From positions 3,451,001 through 3,515,000 of the forward strand of contig NZ_JAUSZK010000001.1 in NCBI RefSeq assembly GCF_030817495.1: DNA of 64,000 bases. Reading direction: 5' to 3'. The notes beneath the pieces are model-generated. The model did no database searches and was not told the DNA's origin. It was given only the letters and a program-made list of their open reading frames with translations. Shown piece by piece: positions 8,454-17,085 of this stretch (positions are counted from its first letter, which is position 1; each line of letters begins with the position of its first letter). The stretch comes from Streptomyces sp. V3I7. GTDB taxonomy: Bacteria; Actinomycetota; Actinomycetes; Streptomycetales; Streptomycetaceae. The position numbers and the translations under genes are program-made.

Positions 8454-9431
8454 ATGCCTGCAGTGACTGTCGAGAACCCGCTGGCGCTTCCCCGCGTGAC
8501 TGCACCGGCCGACGCGGTGGCCCGCCCGGTGCTCGCCGTCCAGACCGCGCCGAGCGGTTTCGAGGGTGAGGGCTTCCCGGTGCGCCGCGCGTTCGCCGGA
8601 ATCAACTACCGCCACCTCGACCCGTTCATCATGATGGACCAGATGGGTGAGGTGGACTACGCGCCGGGCGAGCCCAAGGGCACCCCGTGGCACCCCCACC
8701 GTGGCTTCGAGACGGTCACGTACATCATCGACGGGACCTTCGACCACCAGGACAGCCACGGTGGTGGCGGCACCATCACCGACGGCGACACCCAGTGGAT
8801 GACCGCCGGCTCGGGCCTGCTGCACATCGAGGCCCCGCCGGAGGCGCTGGTGATGTCCGGCGGGCTCTTCCACGGCCTCCAGCTGTGGGTGAACCTCCCG
8901 GCCAAGGACAAGATGATGGCGCCGCGCTACCAGGACATCCGCGGCGGCAGCGTCCAGCTGCTCACCACCCCCGACGGCGGCGCGCTGCTGCGGGTCATCG
9001 CCGGTGAGCTGGACGGCCACGCCGGTCCCGGCATCACGCACACGCCGATCACGATGGTCCACGCGACGGTGGCGCCGGGTGCGGAACTCACCCTGCCCTG
9101 GCGCGAGGACTTCAACGGTCTCGCGTACGTCCTTGCGGGCCGCGGCTCCGTCGGCGCCGAGCGCCGCCCGGTCCACCTGGGCCAGACCGCCGTCTTCGGG
9201 GAAGGCTCCTCGCTCACCGTCCGCGCGGACGAGAAGCAGGACTCGAACACGCCGGCCATGGAGGTCGTGCTGCTCGGCGGACGTCCGATCCGCGAGCCCA
9301 TGGCGCACTACGGACCGTTCGTGATGAACACCCGCCAGGAGCTCCAGCAGGCCTTCGAGGACTTCCAGAAGGGCCGCTTCGGCAACATCCCGGCGGTGCA
9401 CGGCATGACCGAGGAAGGGCCGACGGCCTGA
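8454..9431 (+). CDS. Pirin family protein
   Basis: 325 residues, two cupin domains. The N-terminal domain carries the metal-binding histidines in WHPHRGFETVTYIIDGTF and the later His/Glu pair in GLLHIEAPPEALVMSGGLFHGLQLWVNLP. The C-terminal cupin spans about residues 175-290. Pirins bind one Fe ion and either act as quercetinase-like dioxygenases or redox-linked regulators; which applies here is not visible. A strong AAGGAGGT ribosome binding site lies 6 bases before the ATG. Monocistronic between two hairpin terminators. Confidence 0.9.
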   Translation: MPAVTVENPLALPRVTAPADAVARPVLAVQTAPSGFEGEGFPVRRAFAGINYRHLDPFIMMDQMGEVDYAPGEPKGTPWHPHRGFETVTYIIDGTFDHQDSHGGGGTITDGDTQWMTAGSGLLHIEAPPEALVMSGGLFHGLQLWVNLPAKDKMMAPRYQDIRGGSVQLLTTPDGGALLRVIAGELDGHAGPGITHTPITMVHATVAPGAELTLPWREDFNGLAYVLAGRGSVGAERRPVHLGQTAVFGEGSSLTVRADEKQDSNTPAMEVVLLGGRPIREPMAHYGPFVMNTRQELQQAFEDFQKGRFGNIPAVHGMTEEGPTA

Positions 9432-9450
9432 CCCCGAATCACCCGAGGGC

Positions 9451-9487
9451 CGAGCCAGGGCCGAGCTGGGGCACCGCCCCTGGCTCG
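9451..9487 (+). terminator. Hairpin terminator after the pirin gene
   Basis: Ten-bp inverted repeat CGAGCCAGGG (9451-9460) with CCCTGGCTCG (9478-9487), 20 bases after the pirin stop codon. Confidence 0.55.
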
Positions 9488-9509
9488 GCTCCGGCGGCTT
9501 CGGCGCTCC

Positions 9510-9705
9510 GGCGGCGCGGGCGTCGGTGGGCTGCTCATCGAGCGGCTGCGGTCGGTCGCCGCGCGGCTGCCCGGCGTACGGGAGGTGCGCGGGCTCGGGT
9601 TGATGATCGGCGTCGAGCTGGTGACGCCCGGCACCGACGAGGTCGACCCGCAGGCGGCTGCCGCCCTGATGGAGGCCGGAACGGGCGGCTTGAGCGGGCC
9701 GCCCT
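9510..9705 (+). pseudogene. Fragment of a class III aminotransferase (C-terminal part)
   Basis: From 9522 the plus strand reads VGGLLIERLRSVAARLPGVREV and then RGLGLMIGVELVTPGTDEVDP without interruption. This is the C-terminal small-domain segment of 4-aminobutyrate-type class III aminotransferases, where family members read VRGxGLMxGxELV. There is no start codon or N-terminal part, and similarity fades at about 9700 before the usual end (the KGGLYGNVLR-type segment is absent). The remnant lies between the pirin terminator and the permease gene, so most of the gene has been deleted. Confidence 0.68.
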
Positions 9706-9776
9706 GCCTGACGCCGTGTCACCCGGGCGGGCCGTCCGCGCAGGACAGCCCGCCCCGCCTGTGATCCGCTGGGAGC

Positions 9777-10823
9777 GTGCCGGATCCCAGCCGACTGCTC
9801 CCCGACCCCGTCCGCCGTCTCGCCGTCTGGTGCGTGGTGATCCTGCTGGTCGCCGGGGTCGTGTACGTCGGGATCCAGCTGATCGTGACGTTCCGTACGG
9901 CCGTCGTGCCGGTGATGCTCGCCCTGCTGGGGACCGCACTGCTCAGGCCGTTGTACGTGCGGCTCGCGCGGGCCGGGGTGAACCGGTCGCTGGCGGCCGG
10001 GCTCACCTGCGTCGCGGTCGTGGCGGTGGTCGGCGGCGCCGTCTACATCGTCGTCTCCGCGCTGGTCGACAGCGGGGACCAGATCATCTCCTCGCTGCGC
10101 GACGCCGCCAAGTCGCTCGCCGAGCGCTTCGGCGCGGCCGGCACCTCGCTCGACGACCTCGCCACCAACTCCGGGGACCTGCTCCGTAAGTTCGGCGGGA
10201 CGGCCGCCTCCAACGTCATCAGCGGGGTGAGCGTGGTCGGCGAGGGCATCGCCGAGGCCGTCCTGGCGCTGCTGCTCTCCTTCTTCTTCCTGCGCGACTC
10301 ACCGCGCGCCCTGCGGGCGCTGAGGACCGTCGCCCCGCACGGCACCGCCGGTCTGCTGGAGGCCATGGCGCGGCGGGCCTTCGAGCGGGTCGAGGGCTTC
10401 ATGCGCGGGACCACGCTCATCGCCCTCATCGACGCCATCTGCATCACCATCGGCCTGCTCGTCCTGCGGGTCCCCGGCGCGCCCGGCCTCGGCGCGCTCG
10501 TCTTCGTCACCGCGTACATCCCCTATCTCGGCGCCTTCCTCTCCGGTGCGGTGGCCGTGCTGGTCGCGCTGGCCGACCGGGGGTTCGTGATCGCGCTGTG
10601 GGCACTCGGGGTCGTCATCGCCGTGCAGATGCTGGAGGGGCACGTGCTCCAGCCGTTGATCCAGAGCCGCACCGTGCAGATGCATCCGGCGGTCGTCATG
10701 GTGGCGATCACTGCTGGGGCCTCCGTGGCCGGGATCCTCGGGATGCTGCTCGCGGTCCCGCTGACCGCGGCCGGCTTCGGGATCGTGCACGAGCTCAGGG
10801 TGCGGTACGGCGCCGGGGAGTGA
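9777..10823 (+). CDS. AI-2E family transporter
   Basis: 348 residues with a GTG start. It has about eight membrane segments: two near the N-terminus (residues 15-50), one at about 62-82, and a cluster at 155-335. Between them lies the extracytoplasmic segment with coiled features (SLRDAAKSLAERFG). The C-terminal part contains the family phrases VFVTAYIPYLGAFLSGAVAVLVAL and EGHVLQPLIQSRTVQMHP. AI-2E transporters were named for TqsA; in Streptomyces the substrate is unknown and may be an ion or small metabolite. Starts shortly after the aminotransferase remnant. Confidence 0.85.
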   Translation: MPDPSRLLPDPVRRLAVWCVVILLVAGVVYVGIQLIVTFRTAVVPVMLALLGTALLRPLYVRLARAGVNRSLAAGLTCVAVVAVVGGAVYIVVSALVDSGDQIISSLRDAAKSLAERFGAAGTSLDDLATNSGDLLRKFGGTAASNVISGVSVVGEGIAEAVLALLLSFFFLRDSPRALRALRTVAPHGTAGLLEAMARRAFERVEGFMRGTTLIALIDAICITIGLLVLRVPGAPGLGALVFVTAYIPYLGAFLSGAVAVLVALADRGFVIALWALGVVIAVQMLEGHVLQPLIQSRTVQMHPAVVMVAITAGASVAGILGMLLAVPLTAAGFGIVHELRVRYGAGE

Positions 10824-10850
10824 CGCCGTACGCCTGCCGTCGGTCGCGCC

Positions 10851-12950
10851 TCACTGCGCCTCGTACAGCTCGAACCAGATGCTCTTGCCCTCGCCCCGCG
10901 GGTCCACGCCCCAGGCGTCCGCGAGCAGTTCGATCAGCATCAGGCCGCGGCCGGAGGAGGCCAGCTCGCCCGGGCGCCGCTTGTGCGGCAGGTCGTCGCC
11001 GGCGTCCGTGACCTCGACCTTCAGCCGCCGCTCGCCCGGATCGCCGCTGACCTCGACGAGCAGCGCGGCGTCGGTGTCGGTGTGCACGAGGACGTTGGTG
11101 AGCAGCTCGGAGAGCAGCAGGACCGCGGAGTCGACCTGGTCGGGCGAGGCCCAGTCGTGCAGCAGCTCGCGCAGATGCCGGCGGGCCTCGGCGATCCGCT
11201 CGGGTTCGGCCTGGGCCACCCCCAGCAGCGTGCGCCGGACCGTCGGCCGCGGGACGAGGGTGCCGGTCTCCTCCCCCGGCCGGTGCAGCAGCAGGAGGGC
11301 GATGTCGTCCTCGCGCCGGTCGGCGAGCGGGCCGGTGGTGTGGTGGGAGGACGGCCCGTGCACGCCCTGCACCAGCCCCTCGGCGAGCGCCTCCAGGGTT
11401 CCCTCGTGGTTCTCCAGGATGGCGCGCAGGCGCCGCCAGCCGCTCTCCATGTCGTGGCCGCCGGTCTCGATCAGCCCGTCGGTGCAGATCATCATGGTCT
11501 CGCCGGGCTCCAGCGTGAACCGTGTCGTCGGGTAGTCGGCGTCCGGGTCGATGCCCAGCGGCAGCCCGCCCGAGGTCGGCCGGGTCACGACCGTGCCGTC
11601 CCCCAGGCGTATCACCGGCTCCGGGTGCCCGGCGCGGGCGATCTCCAGCACGCCGGACGCCGGGTCGGTCTCCAGATAGAGGCAGGTCGCGAAGCGCGGG
11701 TCGGCGGACTGGTCGCCGCCGGTGATCCCGTGCAGGAAACGGGAGGCGCGGGAGAGGACGGCGTCGGGGCGGTGGCCCTCGGCGGCGTAGGCCCGTAGCG
11801 CGATCCGCAGCTGGCCCATCAGCCCGGCGGCCCGTACGTCGTGCCCCTGCACGTCCCCGATGACGAGCGCGCGGCGCCCCGAGGGCAGCGGGATCACGTC
11901 GTACCAGTCGCCGCCGACCTGGAGACCGCCGCCCGTCGGGATGTAGCGGGCGGCGAGGCGCATGCCGGGGATGTCCGGGCCGAGGACGGGCAGCATGGAG
12001 CGCTGGAGCCCGTCGGTCAGCTCCCGTACCGACTCGGTGGCCTCGGCACGGGACAGGGCCTGGGCGAGCATGCGGGCCACGGTCGTCAGCACGGATCGCT
12101 CGTCGGGGGTGAAGGCGACCGGGTGGGTGAAGGCCGCGAGCCAGGCGCCCATCGTGCGGCCGCCCGCCGTCAGCGGCAGGAACGCCCAGGACTGGCGGCG
12201 GAAGGGCGCGGCGAGCGGCCAGGTCAGCGGGTAGCGGGACTCGTACTCCTCGGGCGAGGAGAGATAGACGGCGCGGCCGGTGCGGACGACCTCCGTGGCC
12301 GGGTAGTCGGTCTCCAGCGGCATGTGGAAGAAGGGCGCCTCGTCGCCGAGCTTCTGCCCGTGGTGGCCGATGATCGTCAGGTGGTCGCCCTCCACCCCGA
12401 ACACGGCGAGCCCGTCGGGTGTGAACCCCGGCATCGACAGCCCGGCCGCGACCCGCAGCACCTCCTGGGTGGACCGCGCCTCGGCCAACGCCCGGCCCGC
12501 GTCCAGCAGGAACGCCTCGCGTGAGCGCCGCCAGTCGCCGTGGACCGCGCGGCGGCCGGCCGGGGTGCCCGGGGTCGGCTCGGTGACCTCCTGGAGGGTG
12601 CCGATCAGTTCGTACGTCCTCCGGTCGGTGTCGAAGGACGGCTTGGACCGGCTGCGGACGACCCGCACGATGCGGCCGTGCCCGTCCATGACCCGGATCC
12701 GCACCTCGGCGAGGGTGTCCTCGGCGGCGGCGAGCTGGACCACGCCGGTGATCTCGTTCCAGTCGACGGGGTGGAGGCGGGACCGCACCTGGGCCTCGGT
12801 GAGGGTGGCCGGCGCGGCGGGCAGCCCGAGGAGCCGTGCCGCCTCCGCGTCCACGCTGACCAGGCCGGTGGCGGTGTCCCAGCGCCACACCCCGGTCGCG
12901 AGGACGGTGAGGACGTCCGCCACGGCGGGCAGCGGCTCGTCTGTTCGCAT
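10851..12950 (-). CDS. SpoIIE-type PP2C phosphatase with PAS, GAF and ATPase domains
   Basis: 699 residues. Domains in order: PAS (about 10-125), GAF (about 165-300), SpoIIE PP2C phosphatase (about 315-545; metal-binding phrases VGGDWYDVIPL and VIGDVQGHDVRAAGLM) and a C-terminal GHKL anti-sigma ATPase domain (about 570-695; ELLTNVLVHT and GRGLMLIELLADAWGV). Such proteins act as combined phosphatase and kinase in partner-switching control of sigma factors, with sensing by PAS/GAF. No membrane segment, so cytosolic. No sigma factor or anti-anti-sigma gene is adjacent; the partner is probably encoded elsewhere. Divergent from aspS with the parS site in between. Confidence 0.9.
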   Translation of the reverse strand: MRTDEPLPAVADVLTVLATGVWRWDTATGLVSVDAEAARLLGLPAAPATLTEAQVRSRLHPVDWNEITGVVQLAAAEDTLAEVRIRVMDGHGRIVRVVRSRSKPSFDTDRRTYELIGTLQEVTEPTPGTPAGRRAVHGDWRRSREAFLLDAGRALAEARSTQEVLRVAAGLSMPGFTPDGLAVFGVEGDHLTIIGHHGQKLGDEAPFFHMPLETDYPATEVVRTGRAVYLSSPEEYESRYPLTWPLAAPFRRQSWAFLPLTAGGRTMGAWLAAFTHPVAFTPDERSVLTTVARMLAQALSRAEATESVRELTDGLQRSMLPVLGPDIPGMRLAARYIPTGGGLQVGGDWYDVIPLPSGRRALVIGDVQGHDVRAAGLMGQLRIALRAYAAEGHRPDAVLSRASRFLHGITGGDQSADPRFATCLYLETDPASGVLEIARAGHPEPVIRLGDGTVVTRPTSGGLPLGIDPDADYPTTRFTLEPGETMMICTDGLIETGGHDMESGWRRLRAILENHEGTLEALAEGLVQGVHGPSSHHTTGPLADRREDDIALLLLHRPGEETGTLVPRPTVRRTLLGVAQAEPERIAEARRHLRELLHDWASPDQVDSAVLLLSELLTNVLVHTDTDAALLVEVSGDPGERRLKVEVTDAGDDLPHKRRPGELASSGRGLMLIELLADAWGVDPRGEGKSIWFELYEAQ

Positions 12951-13093
12951 TGCCCCACTTTAAGAAGACGGGATCGGAACGTGCCACACATGATCCGAGG
13001 TCATCCCGTCCGCCGCCCGTGCCGCGTCTGCCGCTGGTGGATGGCGTCAATGGTGGGGAGGCGACCTTGGGGTGCCCGGTACGCTGGGGGAGA

Positions 13094-13107
13094 GTTTCAC
13101 GTGAAAC
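13094..13107. other. parS centromere site (ParB binding)
   Basis: GTTTCACGTGAAAC is a perfect 14-bp palindrome and equals the consensus parS of Streptomyces ParB. Such sites cluster around oriC and nucleate the segregation complex during sporulation. This one lies 36 bases upstream of the aspS start, in a short intergenic region. I see only one exact copy in the window. Confidence 0.88.
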
Positions 13108-13142
13108 AAGCCACCCGATCCGCGAAGACTGGATGAACGACG

Positions 13143-14906
13143 ATGCATCGGTACAGGTCCCACACCTGCGGCGAGCTCCGCGCCTCTGACGTCGGCACCG
13201 ACGTCCGGCTGAGCGGCTGGCTGCACAATCGGCGCGACCTGGGCGGCATCCTCTTCATCGATCTGCGCGACCACCACGGCATCACGCAGCTCGTCGCCCG
13301 CCCGGGCACGCCCGCGTACGAGGCCCTGGACAAGCTGTCCAAGGAGACCGTCGTCCGCATCGACGGCACGGTCGTCTCCCGCGGCGCCGAGAACATCAAC
13401 ACCGAGCTGCCCACCGGTGAGATCGAGGTCGAGGTCGGCGAGGTCGAGGTGCTGGGCGCGGCCGCCCCCCTCCCCTTCACGATCAACACCGAGGACGGGG
13501 TCAACGAGGAGCGGCGTCTGGAGTACCGCTTCCTGGACCTGCGCCGCGAGCGCATGCACCGCAACATCATGCTGCGTACGGCGGTCATCTCCGCCATGCG
13601 CCAGAAGATGTCCGCGATGGGCTTCAACGAGATGGCGACGCCGATCCTGTCCGCCACCTCCCCCGAGGGTGCGCGCGACTACGTCGTCCCGTCCCGCGTC
13701 CACCCGGGCCGCTTCTACGCCCTGCCGCAGGCGCCGCAGCAGTTCAAGCAGCTGCTGATGATCTCGGGCTTCGACCGCTACTTCCAGATCGCGCCCTGCT
13801 TCCGCGACGAGGACGCCCGCGCCGACCGCTCGCCGGGCGAGTTCTACCAGCTCGACGTCGAGATGAGCTTCGTCGAGCAGGAGGACATCTTCCAGCCGAT
13901 CGAGAAGCTCATGACGGAGCTCTTCGAGGAGTTCGGCGGCGGACGCCACGTCACCTCCCCCTTCCCACGCATCCCGTTCCGCGAGGCGATGCTCAAGTAC
14001 GGCTCCGACAAGCCGGACCTGCGCGCCAAGCTGGAGCTGGTGGACATCACCGACGTCTTCGAGGGCTCGGCGTTCAAGGCCTTCGCGGGCAAGCACGTGC
14101 GTGCCCTGCCGGTGCCGGACGTCTCCGCCCAGCCGCGCAAGTTCTTCGACCAGCTCGGTGAGTTCGCGGTCGCGCAGGGCGCGCAGGGCCTGGCCTGGGT
14201 CCGCGTCGGTGAGGACGGTTCGCTGACCGGCCCGATCGCCAAGTTCCTCACCGAGGACAACGTCGCGGAGCTGACCAAGCGCCTTTCGCTGGCCCCGGGC
14301 CACGCGGTCTTCTTCGGCGCGGGCGAGTTCGACGACGTCTCGAAGATCATGGGCGCGGTCCGCGTCGAGGCGGCTCGCCGTGCCGGCCACTTCGAGGACG
14401 GCGTCTTCCGCTTCTGCTGGATCGTCGACTTCCCGATGTACGAGCGGGACGAGGAGACCGGCACGATCGACTTCTCGCACAACCCGTTCTCCATGCCGCA
14501 GGGCGGCCTGGAGGCCCTGGAGAACCAGGACCCGCTGGACATCCTGGGCTGGCAGTACGACATCGTCTGCAACGGCGTCGAGCTGTCCTCCGGCGCGATC
14601 CGGAACCACGACCCGGAGATCATGCTCAAGGCCTTCGAGATCGCGGGCTACGACCGCGAGACGGTCGAGGAGAAGTTCGCGGGCATGCTCCGCGCCTTCC
14701 GCTTCGGCGCCCCGCCGCACGGCGGCATCGCCCCGGGCGTCGACCGCATCGTCATGCTCCTCGCGGACGAGCCCAACATCCGCGAGACCATCGCCTTCCC
14801 GCTCAACGGCAACGCCCAGGACCTCATGATGGGCGCCCCGACGGAGCTGGACGCGTCGCGCCTGAAGGAACTGCACCTGTCGGTGAACAAGCCGCAGCCG
14901 AAGTAA
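13143..14906 (+). CDS. aspS: Aspartyl-tRNA synthetase
   Basis: 587 residues, standard bacterial length. An N-terminal OB-fold anticodon-binding domain ([26 protein letters not shown]) is followed by the class II core with motif 2 ([25 protein letters not shown]), the bacterial GAD insertion (about 290-420) and motif 3 ([14 protein letters not shown]). It charges tRNA-Asp in the cytosol. The ATG follows the ACGACG stretch at the end of the parS-containing leader. A near-perfect hairpin terminator follows the gene. Confidence 0.97.
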   Translation: MHRYRSHTCGELRASDVGTDVRLSGWLHNRRDLGGILFIDLRDHHGITQLVARPGTPAYEALDKLSKETVVRIDGTVVSRGAENINTELPTGEIEVEVGEVEVLGAAAPLPFTINTEDGVNEERRLEYRFLDLRRERMHRNIMLRTAVISAMRQKMSAMGFNEMATPILSATSPEGARDYVVPSRVHPGRFYALPQAPQQFKQLLMISGFDRYFQIAPCFRDEDARADRSPGEFYQLDVEMSFVEQEDIFQPIEKLMTELFEEFGGGRHVTSPFPRIPFREAMLKYGSDKPDLRAKLELVDITDVFEGSAFKAFAGKHVRALPVPDVSAQPRKFFDQLGEFAVAQGAQGLAWVRVGEDGSLTGPIAKFLTEDNVAELTKRLSLAPGHAVFFGAGEFDDVSKIMGAVRVEAARRAGHFEDGVFRFCWIVDFPMYERDEETGTIDFSHNPFSMPQGGLEALENQDPLDILGWQYDIVCNGVELSSGAIRNHDPEIMLKAFEIAGYDRETVEEKFAGMLRAFRFGAPPHGGIAPGVDRIVMLLADEPNIRETIAFPLNGNAQDLMMGAPTELDASRLKELHLSVNKPQPK

Positions 14907-14924
14907 TCGACGGTTGTCGAGTGA

Positions 14925-14958
14925 GGGCCCGGATTCCCGAGGGCGGGATTCCGGGCCC
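14925..14958 (+). terminator. Terminator hairpin after aspS
   Basis: Fourteen-bp stem with one mismatch (14925-14938 with 14945-14958), 18 bases past the stop codon, followed by GTTCACTTTCC. Confidence 0.75.
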
Positions 14959-14986
14959 GTTCACTTTCCGGCATCGGAGCTGCGGT

Positions 14987-15427
14987 TCACTTCCTGCCCT
15001 CGCGGGCATCCCGTTCTTCGATGAACAGGTCCGCGGCTCTGTCGACCGTCATGGACCGCTTCAGCCAATGGGTGAGGGTGGCCAGGTCGGAGCAGGAGGT
15101 GACACGTTCCCACGTGGTGCCGGTGACGTGGATGCCTCGGCCTTGCAGGACCCTCAGGACCGCAGTCGCCCTTCCCTCGGCGAATCCATCGGCCCACCCT
15201 TGCGCGTGATCCTCGGTCCAGCCGCCTGCTTTGGCGCGCAGGTGCGTGACCTCCTCCAGGGAGAGTGAGTCTCTGCGGCTCAGCTCGTTCAGGTGCGCGT
15301 TCTGATCGGCGATCGCGTCCTTCGGGGGAAGTCCCATGGCCATGGACAACGCCGTGACCGTATAGCGGCCTGTCAGCTTTTCCTGTAGCTCTGGACTCAG
15401 GCGATCGAATCGGAGATCCCGCCTCAC
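14987..15427 (-). CDS. Rpn-like nuclease-family C-terminal paralogue (probably truncated)
   Basis: 146 residues starting at a GTG that overlaps the stop of the upstream gene (GTGA). The last 60 residues (GRATAVLRVLQGRGIHVTGT then VTSCSDLATLTHWLKRS) match the C-terminus of the neighbour (GEAKGILKVLEVRKLTVSDD then ITSCTDLDTLADWLDRS). The N-terminal nuclease part with its VEAQ-type active site is missing. It therefore looks like a 5'-truncated duplicate kept in translational coupling, or a partner subunit. Function unknown. Confidence 0.6.
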   Translation of the reverse strand: MRRDLRFDRLSPELQEKLTGRYTVTALSMAMGLPPKDAIADQNAHLNELSRRDSLSLEEVTHLRAKAGGWTEDHAQGWADGFAEGRATAVLRVLQGRGIHVTGTTWERVTSCSDLATLTHWLKRSMTVDRAADLFIEERDAREGRK

Positions 15428-16326
15428 GGCGCGGCGTCCGTCGGAGCGGCCGTGTCATCGGTGAACAGATCTTCCGCGCACTCGACCGTTCCGGAGCGGT
15501 CGAGCCAGTCGGCCAGCGTGTCGAGGTCGGTGCAGGAAGTGATGCGCTCGCGGACGTCGTCGGAGACGGTCAGTTTGCGAACCTCAAGGACCTTCAGGAT
15601 CCCCTTGGCCTCGCCGCGAGCCTCACCCTCGATGTAGGCCTTCTCCAGGACCGTGCCGCGGCCGGGGAAGTAATTGACGAAGGTCATGATGTGCCTCCAT
15701 TTTTCTCCGGCGGGGGTGCCCCCCAGGGCGGAGTCCAGGAACTGGTAGAAGTAGCTGGCCGCGCTCCAGTCCATGCCCGCGAGGGCACGGCCCAGTGCGT
15801 CCAGTATGGCGCCGTGTTCGGGGCTGTTGGCATGAGCCAGAGCGGAAAACGCCGCCATCGCGGGCTTCTCGGCCGCGGTTCTCTCGTCGGTGATCACCGG
15901 GAGGTTGTCCGGTCCGGCAACCAAGGGGTATGTCCGCTGGGCGGTCCAGCCACGTGCGCCGCATTCGAAGGGGCCGACAGCCCACTTGGTCGTGGCCCGG
16001 TCACGGCAGACGACGAGAAGCAGCACCGGCAGGCCGTACTTCGCCTGAAGATACGCGACGTAGTAGGCCCAGCTCGACTCCTTCTTCAAGTCCCGTCGCT
16101 CCTGCGCTTCGACGGCGAGGATGAAGTCATCTCCGTCGGATGGATCGATACGCAGGACTGTGTCGACGTGGCGTGCCATGGGCTTGGTCTCCGTCACGTC
16201 TGAGGGAATCGCGTACGCCGCTGCCTTGTCGGGTAACGCGATGCCCAGGGCATCGAAGACAGGACTCAGGATCTCGGGCCGCTCCTGGAAGATGCGGTGC
16301 ATGCCCTCGTGGGCTGATGTGACCAT
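15424..16326 (-). CDS. Rpn/PD-(D/E)XK nuclease-like protein
   Basis: 300 residues. Residues about 45-115 contain HVDTVLRIDPSDGDDFILAVEAQERRDL and YVAYLQAKYGLPVLLLVV. This pattern (Asp, then hydrophobic-Glu-x-Gln) is that of Rpn/YhgA-like members of the PD-(D/E)XK fold, which include recombination-promoting nucleases and transposase-associated proteins. The C-terminal helical repeat (GEARGEAKGILKVLEVRKL, ITSCTDLDTLADWL) is common in this family in Streptomyces. The start MVTSAHEG is a GTG or ATG at the end of a region free of other genes. Overlaps the downstream paralogue by four bases. Confidence 0.68.
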   Translation of the reverse strand: MVTSAHEGMHRIFQERPEILSPVFDALGIALPDKAAAYAIPSDVTETKPMARHVDTVLRIDPSDGDDFILAVEAQERRDLKKESSWAYYVAYLQAKYGLPVLLLVVCRDRATTKWAVGPFECGARGWTAQRTYPLVAGPDNLPVITDERTAAEKPAMAAFSALAHANSPEHGAILDALGRALAGMDWSAASYFYQFLDSALGGTPAGEKWRHIMTFVNYFPGRGTVLEKAYIEGEARGEAKGILKVLEVRKLTVSDDVRERITSCTDLDTLADWLDRSGTVECAEDLFTDDTAAPTDAAP

Positions 16327-16406
16327 GTGCGCAACCTAGGTTGATCAAGGGGCGAGTTGTCTGGGCGATCGGCGGTCGTTCACTCTTTCGGGGCGTGAGT
16401 AAACGT

Positions 16407-16838
16407 TCACGCGACAGTGGCGGTGACCGTGGTCAGTTCGCACCAGACGTACTTGCCGCGGTTGCCGAAGCGGGAGAGGGGTTGCCAGCCCCAGAGGTCG
16501 GAGCAGGCGCGGACCAGGGCGAGGCCGCGGCCTTCCTCCAGATCCGTGAGGTGCTCCAACGGGCTTGGTGGTTCCGGAGGTTCGGGATCGGTGTCCCAGG
16601 TCCCGATGCGGAGGACGCCGGGCCTGTAGCGGACGCGCAGGGCGGCCGGTCCCTTGGTGTGCCGTACGGCGTTGCCGATCAGCTCCGACGTGAGGAGTTC
16701 GGCGGTGTCGACGAGGGCGATCAGGCCGTGCATCGTGAGGATGAGGCGGAGCGTGCGGCGGGTGATCGTGACGGCCCTCGGGTCGTTGGGGATGTAGAGG
16801 GAGTACTCCCAGGGGGCGTCGGCTCTGCTTTCGGGCAT
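16407..16838 (-). CDS. ATP-binding protein, anti-sigma-factor kinase-like (GHKL)
   Basis: 143 residues from the ATG at 16838 (MPESRADAPWEYSL). Contains the GHKL N-box TSELIGNAVRHTKGP, the G1 region GTWDTDPEPP and the G2-like EGRGLALVRACSDLWGW. These small single-domain ATPases are RsbW/SpoIIAB relatives and in Streptomyces occur next to XRE-DUF5753 and DUF397 genes, as here. The frame is open upstream to 17045, but that part does not resemble the family. Divergent from the XRE regulator. Confidence 0.82.
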   Translation of the reverse strand: MPESRADAPWEYSLYIPNDPRAVTITRRTLRLILTMHGLIALVDTAELLTSELIGNAVRHTKGPAALRVRYRPGVLRIGTWDTDPEPPEPPSPLEHLTDLEEGRGLALVRACSDLWGWQPLSRFGNRGKYVWCELTTVTATVA

Positions 16839-16993
16839 GGGGCAACTCCGGATGGCGGTGGGGCGGTTGATGGCGAGCTGCGCACGACGGGCGGTGGCTC
16901 TGTCGCCGCCGTCATGGCATGACGGGGCGGTGCGCTTCCGGGTCCCCGGGTTTCGCAGTGTGTGCGTCGTGTCACGGACGGTAGGGGGAAATA

Positions 16994-17023
16994 TTGCTCC
17001 CCTGCAAGCCGCTCGCGTAATCT
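16994..17023 (+). promoter_or_regulatory. Possible promoter of the XRE regulator
   Basis: TTGCTC and TAATCT separated by 18 bases lie about 60 bases upstream of the XRE gene start. Two GTAGAGA copies (17053 and 17070 region) lie between promoter and gene and could be operator half sites. Assigned by eye. Confidence 0.3.
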
Positions 17024-17085
17024 CCCACTCGATCGAGGTCACCAACCTCTCGTAGAGAAAGCGCTGTTGTAGAGACGAGGACCCT

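Noticed and set aside
13047..14876. A 609-codon minus-strand frame opposite aspS
   Set aside because: Shadow of aspS; no family motif and biased composition.
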